Shown: positions 41,101-53,100 of the stretch, piece after piece | Position numbering within the stretch: the first letter of the stretch is position 1 | Layout of the letters: every line of letters starts with the position of its first letter | Position numbers and translations under genes: made by a program | The notes under the pieces: generated by a model | Told to the model about the DNA's origin: nothing | What the model saw: only the letters and a program-made list of their open reading frames with translations | The model's database searches: none | Assembly: GCA_023634235.1 (NCBI GenBank) | Contig: JAMKCF010000006.1 | Span: 10,693,751-10,757,750, forward strand | From: Pisaster brevispinus | Taxonomy: Eukaryota > Echinodermata > Asteroidea > Forcipulatida > Asteriidae | Direction: 5' to 3' | DNA: 64,000 bases

Positions 41101-44100
41101 GGTGATCTCTTATATTATTAGTGATTCTTGTGAAAATATTTGGGCATCGAATCTTTTAAATTTTTGCAAAAAAAAAATGATAATGATGTGTATATTGGAA
41201 CCATAAAGTGATATTTTTTCATCTAATCCTGCCATTTTTAAGAAACTGATTGTTTTGCGAATATTTTAAGATGAAATACATAAATTCCTACATTGTAGTG
41301 TATTAGAAACGTAAGGTTTTCATAATTGACCTTTTCAAAGGTTAAAACCTTATCTCCCTGGAGTTATTGTGGTTCCTTCCTCACTCTCAACAATATCCAA
41401 CACCATGGTACATGTACATGTAACGCAACACCCAAACTGTTGGACTCTGATTATGGCATGTATGGTGGTAAACCTGACCCCATGTACCTGCAAAGCATCC
41501 TGGCTACCATGGGCAGTGTGCCGCATCGGTACCTCTCGTTACTAACCCCTGGAAGGGATGCACTGAAAATCAACACTGGTTGGCTCCCATAGTGATTGAT
41601 TTGCGTGGAACACCCTAAACTACACACAGTTAGACATTTCACAAGAAGAATGAGAGGGGACCAGTTGCTCTATGACTTGATGCCTCTTTTGTGGGCTACC
41701 ATTTTGAGCGATCACGTAGAGTGCATCGGCCAAAGTCCCAATTAAAATATCTAAAATATATGCTATTTCAAAGTCAAACTTCCAGGGATTATGATCAGGA
41801 AAGGCATTAGTGGAGAAAATGGTTCAGTGAGATCGTAGTACAGTCCTCATTCCGTCAGAAACAAACGAAAAATGTTGTTGGATTTTGATGGGTAAAGAGT
41901 TAACCATCATGAATTCCACAGCTAGAGTAAAAACCTATTTATTGTTGGTAGGATAGTTCAAATTTAGCAACCATTTAAAATTACGTATGTTACTTTCATA
42001 ACAAAATTATTCAAGTACTCCAACTTGCGTTTAATCTCTATTATTCTAATAAAAAAAAATGTATTATTGTATGATGAATTATTTAATGTCCGGTGAGATA
42101 TTAATACAGGATGTGCTAGTACATGTAGACGACTCTGTGAATACAATTCTTGGGTCATGTACATCGCTTAGAAAACAGGGAAAACGTTATTATATTAGGA
42201 ATATTACAACACTGTATTTAATGTATTCATCAATGTTGTAATTGATGATGTAATTGATGTCCCAAATCGGTAAGATTTAAACACCTTGAATCCTTTCAGT
42301 AAATCTTGTGCATTGTCAAGACAGATGTAGGGGGTAGGTTTGCGTTAACGCCACGTGATAAATCTCTAAGAATGGTTTCTCTCTATTGGCAATGGACACA
42401 CTTCGTTTGGATTTGGATATTATATTTTTCATCCCACACTTGGACAAAAGGCTCGGACGGTAGCATTGTTTTAGCATGCTCCCCCGCCCTTTGTGTATAA
42501 TTTTAACCTTGTTAACATTGTACTTTAGTGTTTGTTTGTTTTTTACAGCAAATATAAACTTGTAAAAATTAATTATTAATGGCCTGCCATTGCGACCAAA
42601 GCAGAGGCTAAATGAAAGCCTAACACACATTACAAGTATGTATAGTAGTGTTGCTGAAGCAGCTTACCAGTGTTAATCCTAAGTGGTAAATTGATCATAG
42701 TGTTGGAAAGCAAATATTTATAGCTTATCAGAAACTCTGTGTTTTTTTTGTGTGTTTTTTTTGGTACTTTGCTGATCTCTATGCTGCTCATTCCATCAAA
42801 TGTACTTTGTAATTTGTAATGAATTGGACAATATCAATAAATGCTTTAATCTGATATTAGAAACACAGCTGTTTTTGTCAAGATCATTGTAATAAATTGT
42901 CTGTCATCTTTCTTAATTATGTCAAAATCTTTAAAAATTTGACAGGCTTAGTTTGTTATGATTGTTTATTATTAGTATGTGTGGCTTGTAGGGCTATGTT
43001 ACGTGAGGCAGGCAAACTCAGGCCAGATACTTCATGTGGGCAAAGGAGGCAATTGCCTCCATGCCCCAGGTCAATGCCTGGTGCTCTAGTTAAAGGTAGA
43101 TTTCCCTCATTGAAGTGCCCTGAATGTCCTTACAAAACTTGCAACATTTTCCAGGCAAGAACAAAAAAGACATTCACATTTAAATTTACACATAGTTTTC
43201 TTGGGGGTTTAGTGAGACACCGTCTCTTGTCAGGGCTCACAATTTTGGGGAAAAAGTTTCACAGGAATGCAGAGCTTGAAGATCAAAAGTTTCACTGGAC
43301 CAGAATTTCTTTTACAAGGCCAGAATCAAAATAAGAAAATTACTTAACATAGTTCAAGATATAAACTGTGTTGTTCCCCAGTGAGGTACTATTGTTCAAT
43401 GATTTTGAATTTACTGGCCTGATGCTAAAATCACCTGCCTGGGGCATGTGGTCCAGTGTAAATTTTAAGCCCTGCTTGTGCTGCCAAAGTATTCATTTTT
43501 GTATGCATTGCAACATGCTGGCCTATTAATACACTGCCGCCCTTACACTGCTTTCTCTACATAGTCTTAAACAATGAGCTTTACAACTTGTAGAATTTAC
43601 TGGTACTATAAAACAAACAGTGTGTACAAAAAGGAACATTTCTTGTCAATTCAGTCCGTTTGAAGTAACACACATGTATGCTAGATTTTATATGGAAACT
43701 ATACAGTTGAGACATTCCTAGCAATTGAGAAAAATGCCCATTTTTCGTTTAAAAAAGTTGGTATAACAAAAGGTTTTGTTGGCTTGACAATTTAAAGCAC
43801 CGAACATAACTTGGTCCTTTTGTAACTAACCAATGGCTTCTGTTAAACTTACACTTATTCTGAATTTAGATGGTTTTTTTTTGTTTTGTTTTTTTTACAC
43901 CTTCCTTGGTTTCATGCTTCTGAACAATGTTCATGTTTTACAGTGAACAAAATTGCATTGTTAAATGTATTTATAGATTCAAAATCAGGGAAAAAAGCAA
44001 ATTGTGAAAATAAAATTACAAAAATTACAAATTAGACAATGTTCCAAGAGATTGGTTGTTTTGGTACTCATTTTATAAAAAACCCAAAAACATTTACACT

Positions 44101-47100
44101 GACTAATTTGTAAACATTTTGGCAAAAAAAAAGGAGAGGAAAAAACCCCACCCCGTTAACAAATGTTTGTTCAGGGTAAAAACCTAGATATTTATGCTAC
44201 AAATTGTGAATTTATAAATATTTTCATTGTTTTTAATTTTAAAGTTGCCACATATCAAGCATACATGTGCTAAGTCACTTTGCCCTTATGTATGTAGGAG
44301 TTTTTTAAATTCCTATTAAATAAGGATTACAAAATTGATGTGAGACGTGAAATTTTCACCAGCATGAAATTTGCACCCTTGATCTGAGGTCTTTCCACAC
44401 TTCTGAAAAAGGTGGCACTGCTACAAAAAAAAGAGTTATTTTCTTCTCAAAATCAGCAGAGCTGTTTCTGTATAGATTTATCCGTTTCGAGGATTCAAAA
44501 GGTTTGAAAATTTCATGCTCGTGAAATTAACACTCTAACATCCCAGATTAGATATCGAGTGGAAAAAAATGGGTAATTCATGCTGTGAAAATTTCATGTT
44601 TTCTTCACAGAATATCAGACGACGTGGTGGAAGGGGAAGAGCGTACTGTTTCGTTCATTAAGGGCAAGAGCGTAGGGCTACAGGTGATCGGCGGTAATGA
44701 CTCTGGGGTGTACGTAGGGCGTATACAGCCCAGTAGTAACGCTGCGTATGCCACGTCGTACAACGGAGAGCGAATTCATGTTGGGGATCGCATTGTTGAG
44801 GTGAGTGTTGTTGAAACCAAAATTACATATCGACCATTGTTAAAGGTAGGGTCATTGATTGGCAAGTACTCCGAAAGTTCATGACCTTAAAAACTTGCTT
44901 GGTGAGAAGCACTGCAGCTGTTTTATAGTACATTATAAACTATTTTGAGAAAGGATTCCCTTCGAAGCAATATGGTTTGTATAATATTTCACCCCCCAAA
45001 ATTTGAATCTTAGAAACTAGTGGTTTCTTAGATTTCTGAGGGTTGGTGTCCATTCATGTATGCTGCGGCCAGAGATGCAGTTGGTACCCGCTGTCACCTC
45101 ACTAAACGTTGATGGATTCGAAGTTTGTGTGAAAATACTGTGACAATTTGTTGTTGTTTTCTCAGCAAGTAGGCACTGTATTCAGCAGAAACTTTCACAT
45201 GTGACTTTTACTGTATCTTTATTTATTACTTTGCCCCAAAATCAGCATTATATATGAAAGCTGGGCCCAAATTTGTATGATAACCATTTGCTGATGAGCC
45301 GCTTATTCCTAGTTGCCAATCAAATGCTTTTGTTCACAAGCCTCAGGCAATTTTGACAGCTTTTCAAAAATGGTCACTGTGCCAACTTGGCCTGGGATGC
45401 AGTTGAAAGGATGTAGTCCAAATTTGAGTTGGTGAAATAGAAGTCTTGAATAGCGTTTCTTTCTCTACTTTCCATTACCTAAGCATGGCTTATTCTCATT
45501 TTTAATTTAGGTAAACGGAATGAATCTCCTTGGTAAGACAAAGGAAGAAGTCATCCTTTTACTCCTTGGTGTCATCAGTGAAGTCAAACTTGTCTTGAGG
45601 GAGAGTTCTGGTAAGTTGACTGTCTAGAATTTCTCCTTGTGATGTGAAAATGCCCTCACAGTTTTTGCACGCTTTCGACTAAAGATTTTCAGTAAAGTAG
45701 TTCCCACCGGAAAGATTTCTCCTGTCCATAAAAAATGTCTCTTATGGGAGTCAAAGAAAGTGTTTACTCTGCAATTAAGTTCTGATGGTTGAATCATTAT
45801 AGTATTGGTTCGATTCCTGATCATGCCAGTTGTGTTCTTGAGCAAGGCACTTGGCCATAAATGCTTCTCTTAACCCAGGTGTACAAAAGGGAACCTAAGA
45901 GGGCTGAGACAGTATTGTGTTGGGTTAATCCCTTAGCGCTAATTTAAGCAGCTTGGGGTTGTATGGTCCCCAGGGAGTTGAGAAAGTTAGAGGAATGGTG
46001 TAAAAGTATGCCTGATGAACTGGGATAGTAATATTGTAAAGCGCCTTGATCTATAATCCCGGCCATATCTCATTGGGCCCGGCCCCACAGTCCCTGTTCA
46101 ATGTTAGCTCTCATTTTACGACATTGCGTAAGGGACAGGGGAGGGTACGTGTTTGTCACCTGGCCCAAGCGTTTTGGCCGGGATTGTACATGTAGCTACT
46201 AGGATATGTGAGATGTATAAGAACCAATTTCTTTTAGTATTATCAAACAATTTTGCCAGAGGACCACTCAAAGTGAGGGCTACAAAGACAATATAGAACA
46301 TTTAAGAAAGAGAAGATATCTGCACACATTTTTAATAATTTATAAAAAACTGGAATACATTGTAGATAGCAAGATGGTGGAAGGTAAGATACAGGTACAT
46401 GTACATGTAGGAAGTTCTAAAGTGCAGCAGTACAGTGTGGAAAAATCTTGTAGAATATCACACTGTACTGGCCTTTGGAACAGATACAGTAAAAGGATGA
46501 GGAGATGGGTAAACATTCATGGACTGTAATTCCTCATGCAAGCGAACAAATAACCAGTTACCAGAAATGTATTTATTAATACAAACATCTCTAATTTTTT
46601 ATGGAAGTCATCAAATATTTAGCTTTTTTTCATGGAGTTTGTATTAAACAGATGTCAAACTTGCAATGAAAAAACAAAAAACTTGCTTTGTTTTTCCTCC
46701 ATGCAAAACTATAAGCTCAAACATTTGACTGGTCGATATTCAATAAAATAAATATTACTGTTAATTTTTTCAAAACTGTCTTGTTTTTATCCCAGCTTTT
46801 AAGGCTGTCCTGCATGGAGGAATTGGAGACCGTTTCTTCATCCGTGCCCACTTTGTGTACGAAGCCCCGACGCCAGATGAAATGAGCTTCACCAAGGGAA
46901 CCGTCTTCCGCGTTGTGGACACCATGCCAGAAGGGGTCATGGGTCACTGGTATGTGCTCCGTCTTGACCGTGCCAACACCCCTGTGGAGAGGGGTATTAT
47001 CCCAAATGATAACAGGTAAAAAAACAAGCTTGTAAAAAATATTAGCGGTCAGGTTGGCTATGTAGTATTTTTTCCTCACCTTCCACCTCTGGGACCTCGG

Positions 47101-50100
47101 TTCGGATCCCATTGGGAGGGCGAGGCACTATGTGGATTGGGTTTTCAGTCCCTGCCTGATTGCGTGGGTTTTCCCTGGATCAATTCTCTGGGGGTTTCCT
47201 CCCACAACCTAAACTGTAACTTCCTTCCTTGTCTTCTCTCCATGGTGTTCCTGGCTAGTATAGTGATTAAGTTTGCTTTTCTGAGAGTCCTTGGCTTCAC
47301 AACCAGAATTTAAAAATAAAATGAAAAAAAAAAAATGCATTACAGTGATAACGCCTGGAGAAATAATATTGAAATGGTAAGATATACGTGTATGGAAATA
47401 GTCAATTCAGGACATGCCATTTACCTTTTAAGAATAAAGTCCAAGTATGTCAAAAGAATTTGCAGGTATATAGGGCTGAATATGTGCCTGAAAAGAAAGG
47501 TGCATTTGCCATCCTCCCTGCAATTTCATCTGGAGCTGAAACCCGGACACTAACATCAAAAATGGAAAGATCACAAACGAGGACAGAAAAACTAACAAAT
47601 GGATAAGGGAACTGACCAAAATTCAGGACATTTAAGAAACAGTAAAAAAGAGAAGCTGGGCAGACACACATGCCACAGAACAGATAACTGTTGGAGCTCA
47701 GATTGAACAGAGGGCACCAGAGAAAAAGATGGAGAGATGAGCTGCAACAATACTGGGGGTTTTAATAGATGTTAATTTTGCATCGGGGATAAAGAATATT
47801 AATTTTGGTTTTACCCTTACACCGGTGTGTGTTAGCACTGTATACTCAGTACTTTCCCGAGTTCTGTGAAAAAAAATCACAGGCACATTACTCGGGTGGG
47901 ATTCGAACCCACGACCTTTGCATCTAGAGCAGTGTCTTACCAACTAGACCACCGTGATTTTTTTCACAGAACTCGGGAAAGTACTGAGTATACAGTGCTA
48001 ACACACATCGGTGTAAGGGTAAAACCAAAATTAATAAAACTGGGGGTGTCATAGGGAAATCTGTCCCTCGGAGATTCTGTCCGCCATATAGGAATTTAAC
48101 ATGGGCTGAAGGAGGTTGTTTCAAAAGAGGGTGCTATCAGAAGAAGTTTGTACACAGTTCGCCCTATGGGGGGACAAAATCTCCGGGGGGACAGAATTTC
48201 CTGCCACAGGGGCATCAATAGACACAATCGGCAACCGGAGTCACGTGACTCATAGTGGGTATACAATGTAAACAAACCAAGCTAGCAATGCACAGTGAGC
48301 ATGGAAAAGCATGGCTGCTTCTCAACTTACCGCAGAAGCTCTCGGAAGCAGCCACGCGTTTCCATTCACGCTGCGTGTTGCTTGCTTGGTTTGTTTACAT
48401 TTGATACCCACTATGGGTCATGTGACTGCAGTCGCCGATTGTGTCTATTGGTGCCAACAAGCAAAAACAGAGACATTTGGAGACATCATGCTGAGGCCTT
48501 TAGCCTGCAGTAGATTGACAATGGCTGGAACATCAATCAATCAAATCAGGGCTGCATATTAGGGAATTTTAAACGAGCCATACTGGGACTAAAATGTTAA
48601 TTTTGTGTCAATTTCTTTTTATAGAGCGAGTCAATTAAACCTGGCACATCAGAACAAAGAAGCCCAAGCTCTGAAGCCAGCTTCCTTCGAGGGGCGCAAA
48701 GGGAAGTTCAAGAGGCTTGGCATGAGGGCCAGTATGAGGTCAAAGTCTATGATTAAGGACCAGTGGGACGAAATCATATTCGGTGAGTAACCCTCCCACT
48801 GTCTGACCAGGCATTATCACCCACCGTGGTTTTGAAGGGTAGATGAACTATGTCAGCCTGCAATATCATGTGGTGAATACATCTACAAAGTACCTACTCA
48901 ACCCTCCTTCTGTTTGACCAATCAACATTGCCACTGTGGCTTTGAATGAAAGATAAACTATGCCATTCAGCTTTATCACATGTAGTGTATACACCTACAC
49001 TGTACACATGTACACAGTTGTGCCACCATACACAACCTGTGCTGTTGAATGGTCTCAAATGGTTGGTCAAAGGAGGGGTAAGATTGTTACGGCGCTTCCT
49101 CAATAAAATTCTTTTAGATATTCCGGTTTTTCTAATTGAAAAACCCCTCTTCAGGAAGACTTGCATTGCCCCAACATAAACTTAACTCATTTGCTCTTCC
49201 AAATCAAAGGGATTTCATACAACAGAAACTCTGACAAAAAGCTCTTAACAAAACCTACCGCAATCCATAAACTATTCATAAAATTAATTGTGACATAACT
49301 TGCGAATTTACTAGAGTAACAGTGTTTTTAGCTAGAGGTTGATCCAGTTGGACTAGCTAGTTAGTCCATGCATCGTTCAACTGACATCTCAACGGACTAA
49401 TGTTAAGTCTAGTTGACTCTAGTCACCCACCTGAACTTACTCTTTGATGTGTCTGTACCTGTCATTCAGTATTGAATTGATTAGTTATATAAAAAAGATC
49501 TTTATGATAATTTTCACAGGTGGACGAGTTTTGAAGTTTCCGGCCTACGAGCGTGTGATCCTCAGAGAAGGTAAGTGCTTAAAAAATGATATATATATTG
49601 AACAACTTATTTTTTTTCATGATTGTCATGATTGATCAAAACCACTCATCAAGGGTGGAATGTGAAAAATACTAAATACAGCTCTAAATGTTGACAAATT
49701 TTGTACACATTTTAACTTTTAGTAAAACTTTTCATTGTTTACATTCATAAACTTATCGCAACGGTCTGACTTTGTAAGATAATGGTAGTGCAGGGTCACT
49801 TAATATTTGCTTATCATTGGAACAGGCATACCAATCTTAGCCAAGTCTATAAATTTGTGTGTGGATTAGCCAAAGACACTAGGGTGTTGCAGGGTTTGAA
49901 AGTAACACTGGACTGCAGGCCTGAAGCCAGTGATTCTAGCCCATGTTTTTCAGTTGACTAAAATTACCTCACTGTGTAATAAAAAAGAAAATAAAGTTCA
50001 AATGTTGACTTTGAGTCTTTTCAATTGTGTTAAATATCAAACTATACTTATCGAAGCATATAAAATGATACTATTTCAAAGCTATATCTCAAAGAGATAA

Positions 50101-53100
50101 ATCTCATAGTACTTGTTCAAATATAAACAGGTTACATACAGTTGTTGACTGTGTGCGAGGTTCTTTTTCATTAGATGCTGGTCTTGTAAAGTAGATTCTA
50201 GACCAGTAAAAAATTTAAGTTACGAGCCCCTGCAGGCTTATGGATTTTAAATATGATTCAGGATTCTTGCTGCAGCCTTCTGCTGATGTCTGTATACTTG
50301 GTTTATTTTCTTTTTGTCTTTTAAAGCGGTGTTTGACCAACGCTAAAGGATTTTGTTTTTATACTCAATTTGTAAAATTTTGTTTCAGTTGGGTTTAGTC
50401 GTCCAGTGGTTCTCTTCGGTGCTGTGGCTGATCTGGTCAGAGAGCGACTTCTCAGAGAGATGCCTGATAAATTTGAAACTCCACGTAGGTGTTCATTCTT
50501 TTTGCCCCCCCCCCCCCACCTCAAACAAACATTGGTTTCATGCAGAAGACTAACTTTTTCATACAAACAGTTCATTTGAGTGAAAAGACTAACTTGGTTT
50601 CATACAAACAGTTCATTTGAGTGAAAAGACTAACTTGGTTTCATACAAACAGTTCATTTGAGTGAAAAGACTTACTTGGTTTCATACAAACAGTTCCTTT
50701 GAGTGAAAATACTAACTTGGTTTCATACAAACAGTTCATTTGAGTGAAAAAACTTAACAAGGTTTCATGCAAACAGTTCAATTGAGTGAAAAAAATTACT
50801 TGGTTTCATGCAAACAGTTCATTTGAGTGAAAAGACTAACTTGATTTCATACAAACAGTTCCTTTGAGTGAAAAGACTTAACAAGGTTTCATGCAAACAG
50901 TTCAATTGAGTGAAAAAAATAACTTGGTTTCATGCAAACAGTTCATTTGAGTGAAAAGACTAACTTGATTTCAAACAAACAGTTCCTTTGAAAATACTAG
51001 CTTGGTTTCGTGCAAACAGTTCCTTTGAGCGAAAAGACTAACTTGGTTTGGTAAAAACAACAAATAATGCACTTGCAAAACAAAGTCTATGATATTTTAA
51101 CTGATGATACCCTGATGGACAGTCATTGAACAGGAGAGTTGTTTGGTTCCGTGTAGGGAATTGTAACAGCTCTCCGAGGATTAATTTTTGTATCTAGTCA
51201 ATTCTTGATGTTGTTGTTGTTGTTGTTGTTGTTTTCCAGTGATGAACCACACTCTGGATAGTAGACCAGGTGAGCCGATACACGTCAACCCACAAGGATC
51301 TATCAAACTGCATGCAATCAAGGACATCATGGATAAGGTACATATCTCTTTCTCAATAGGTGTTCCCCACCCCCAACACTAGCCCTTCCACTGATGTCTT
51401 TTTTGTTGTTGCAATAATCTTGGTCATGCCATTTTGGGAGTCGATGTCTCTGTGTGTTATACAGTGTAGTGCAAATTTTAGGCGAGGCAGCGTTTACACG
51501 CTTACTGGTCGACTCTCGAAACCTTGAGCATGGAACAGTTAGGGCGCGTGATGTGCATACAAGGTGTCAGTTGAGTGGTCTGCAACAGCTTTACTAACAG
51601 ACTAACAGCGTAGAAAATATTACTGAATGTAGCATTCTTGTCATATTCTACAGCCAATCTCCAACCACAACCATGCTCAACCCCCCAACCCTGACACTAT
51701 TTCTACCAGAACCCCAAATCCAAGCTGAGCACAGGAAAATATTGTTGAGCAATAAAATGTCACCAATGTTTATTTTCTGCTTATTTTTTGTGATAAATTT
51801 GTTGGTGTTTTTTTTTTAGCAAAAAACCTATTTCATGTCATCAATTTATGTAAATTGTGTATTTTTCCCCAAGGGCAAACACTGTCTGCTTGACATCACC
51901 CCAAATGCTGTTGAGCAACTGAACTATGCCCAGTGTTACCCCATCGTCATTTTCCTCAACGCCGAGAGCCGTGCCCACGTCAAAGAGATCCGAGGACAGT
52001 TCCTTGGGGAGGGGGTGGAGAACAAAGGGTCTCGCAAGCACTACCAGACAGCTAAGAAAATGAAGAAATTTTACTCCTATGTTTTCACAGGTACAGGAGA
52101 ACTATTCTATGGTGTATGACATAGAAATAAATGCAAAAGTTAGTTAGTGGCCTGACATTTCAACTATAGCAGAGTCTTTCTCGAAGGTTAAAAGAGCCTT
52201 CGAGAAAGACTCTGCTGTTTGCAACAGCTTATTCTATTTTGACATAGAAATAAGGATGAAAATCCATATGTCCATCGTCAGGCATGCAACTTTGAGGCTG
52301 ATCAGCTAGTTTCCTTGCTTTGGGGTTCTCAGCTGTGTCGTTAAAAATTGAGAAACACAGTACAAAGTCTCGTGGGCACTTTCCTCTTTCCTTGACAACC
52401 TTCAGTGGCATGACTGGTTGTGTGTAGTGTGTAAAACTGAAAAAAACACCCCAGACAAAGAGCACACTTCCATGTATCTAATTTGTAATCTATTAAAAAT
52501 GAAGATGCTGTTAGACTGGGAGGGATTGGCACACCATTGTGTGGATATTCGTGTCAGCCGTTCGACTGACAGCAAAACAATTGAGGGCGCTCTTAAGTTG
52601 TTCTGGGCAGAGCTGTGTATTGAGAGAGTTGCGACATAGAGGGATCAGTTTTCTTTGGTCACATGGTGGCTGGACGCCAGTTTCGGTCCAAATGCAACAC
52701 AACGCAATGTGCAGTCTAGTCTGTGTGCACTTAAGGGTTTTTTTGGACCGAAAATGGCTTCTAATCGCAAGTTGTCACAACTCTCTCAATACACTGCTCT
52801 GGTTCTGGGCATTAACAAAATGTCTTTTGTAAGCCAGTCCAGAAAAAATTGGCTGGGGTACACGTCATTCAACGTGAAGTGGTTAAGAAGGGTTTTCTAT
52901 TTGTGTTTGATTTCAGCCATGATACCAGTTATGCCAGAAAGTATGTGGTACAGTCAAATTAAAGAGGCAGTCCACATCCAGCAGAATAAGAAGATCTGGA
53001 TCTCGGAGGCAAAGGTAGGATGGTACTTCCAATCTTGGCTTCATACATCCAAAATGTTGTGGCTCAGGCTGTATACTCCAGGGAGCTTTGATAGTTTGAG

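Larger units (their letters stand above)
35759..44610 (+). other. Intron 8, the largest between domains
   Basis: 8.85 kb. It holds a T/G homopolymer stretch (35939-35967), the 34-bp minisatellite (36144-36508), MITE-like elements (37253-37437, 40573-40793), GC-richer open-frame patches (38604-38840, 41400-41592) and a cluster of CTGGACCA repeat pieces (about 43215-43490). Confidence 0.55.

Noticed and set aside
42897..43334. Plus-strand frame of 145 codons in intron 8
   Set aside because: It overlaps the CTGGACCA dispersed repeat and has no conserved pattern.
47887..47956. tRNA gene on the minus strand
   Set aside because: A and B boxes and T arm are good, but acceptor and anticodon stems do not pair and the core sits inside a palindromic repeat.
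50535..51050. CRISPR-like array
   Set aside because: Units are contiguous 41-bp tandem repeats without unique spacers, in an animal intron.
52168..52216. Intrinsic terminator or histone-type stem-loop
   Set aside because: The stem is far longer than the histone type, there is no U tract, and it lies within an intron of a eukaryotic gene.
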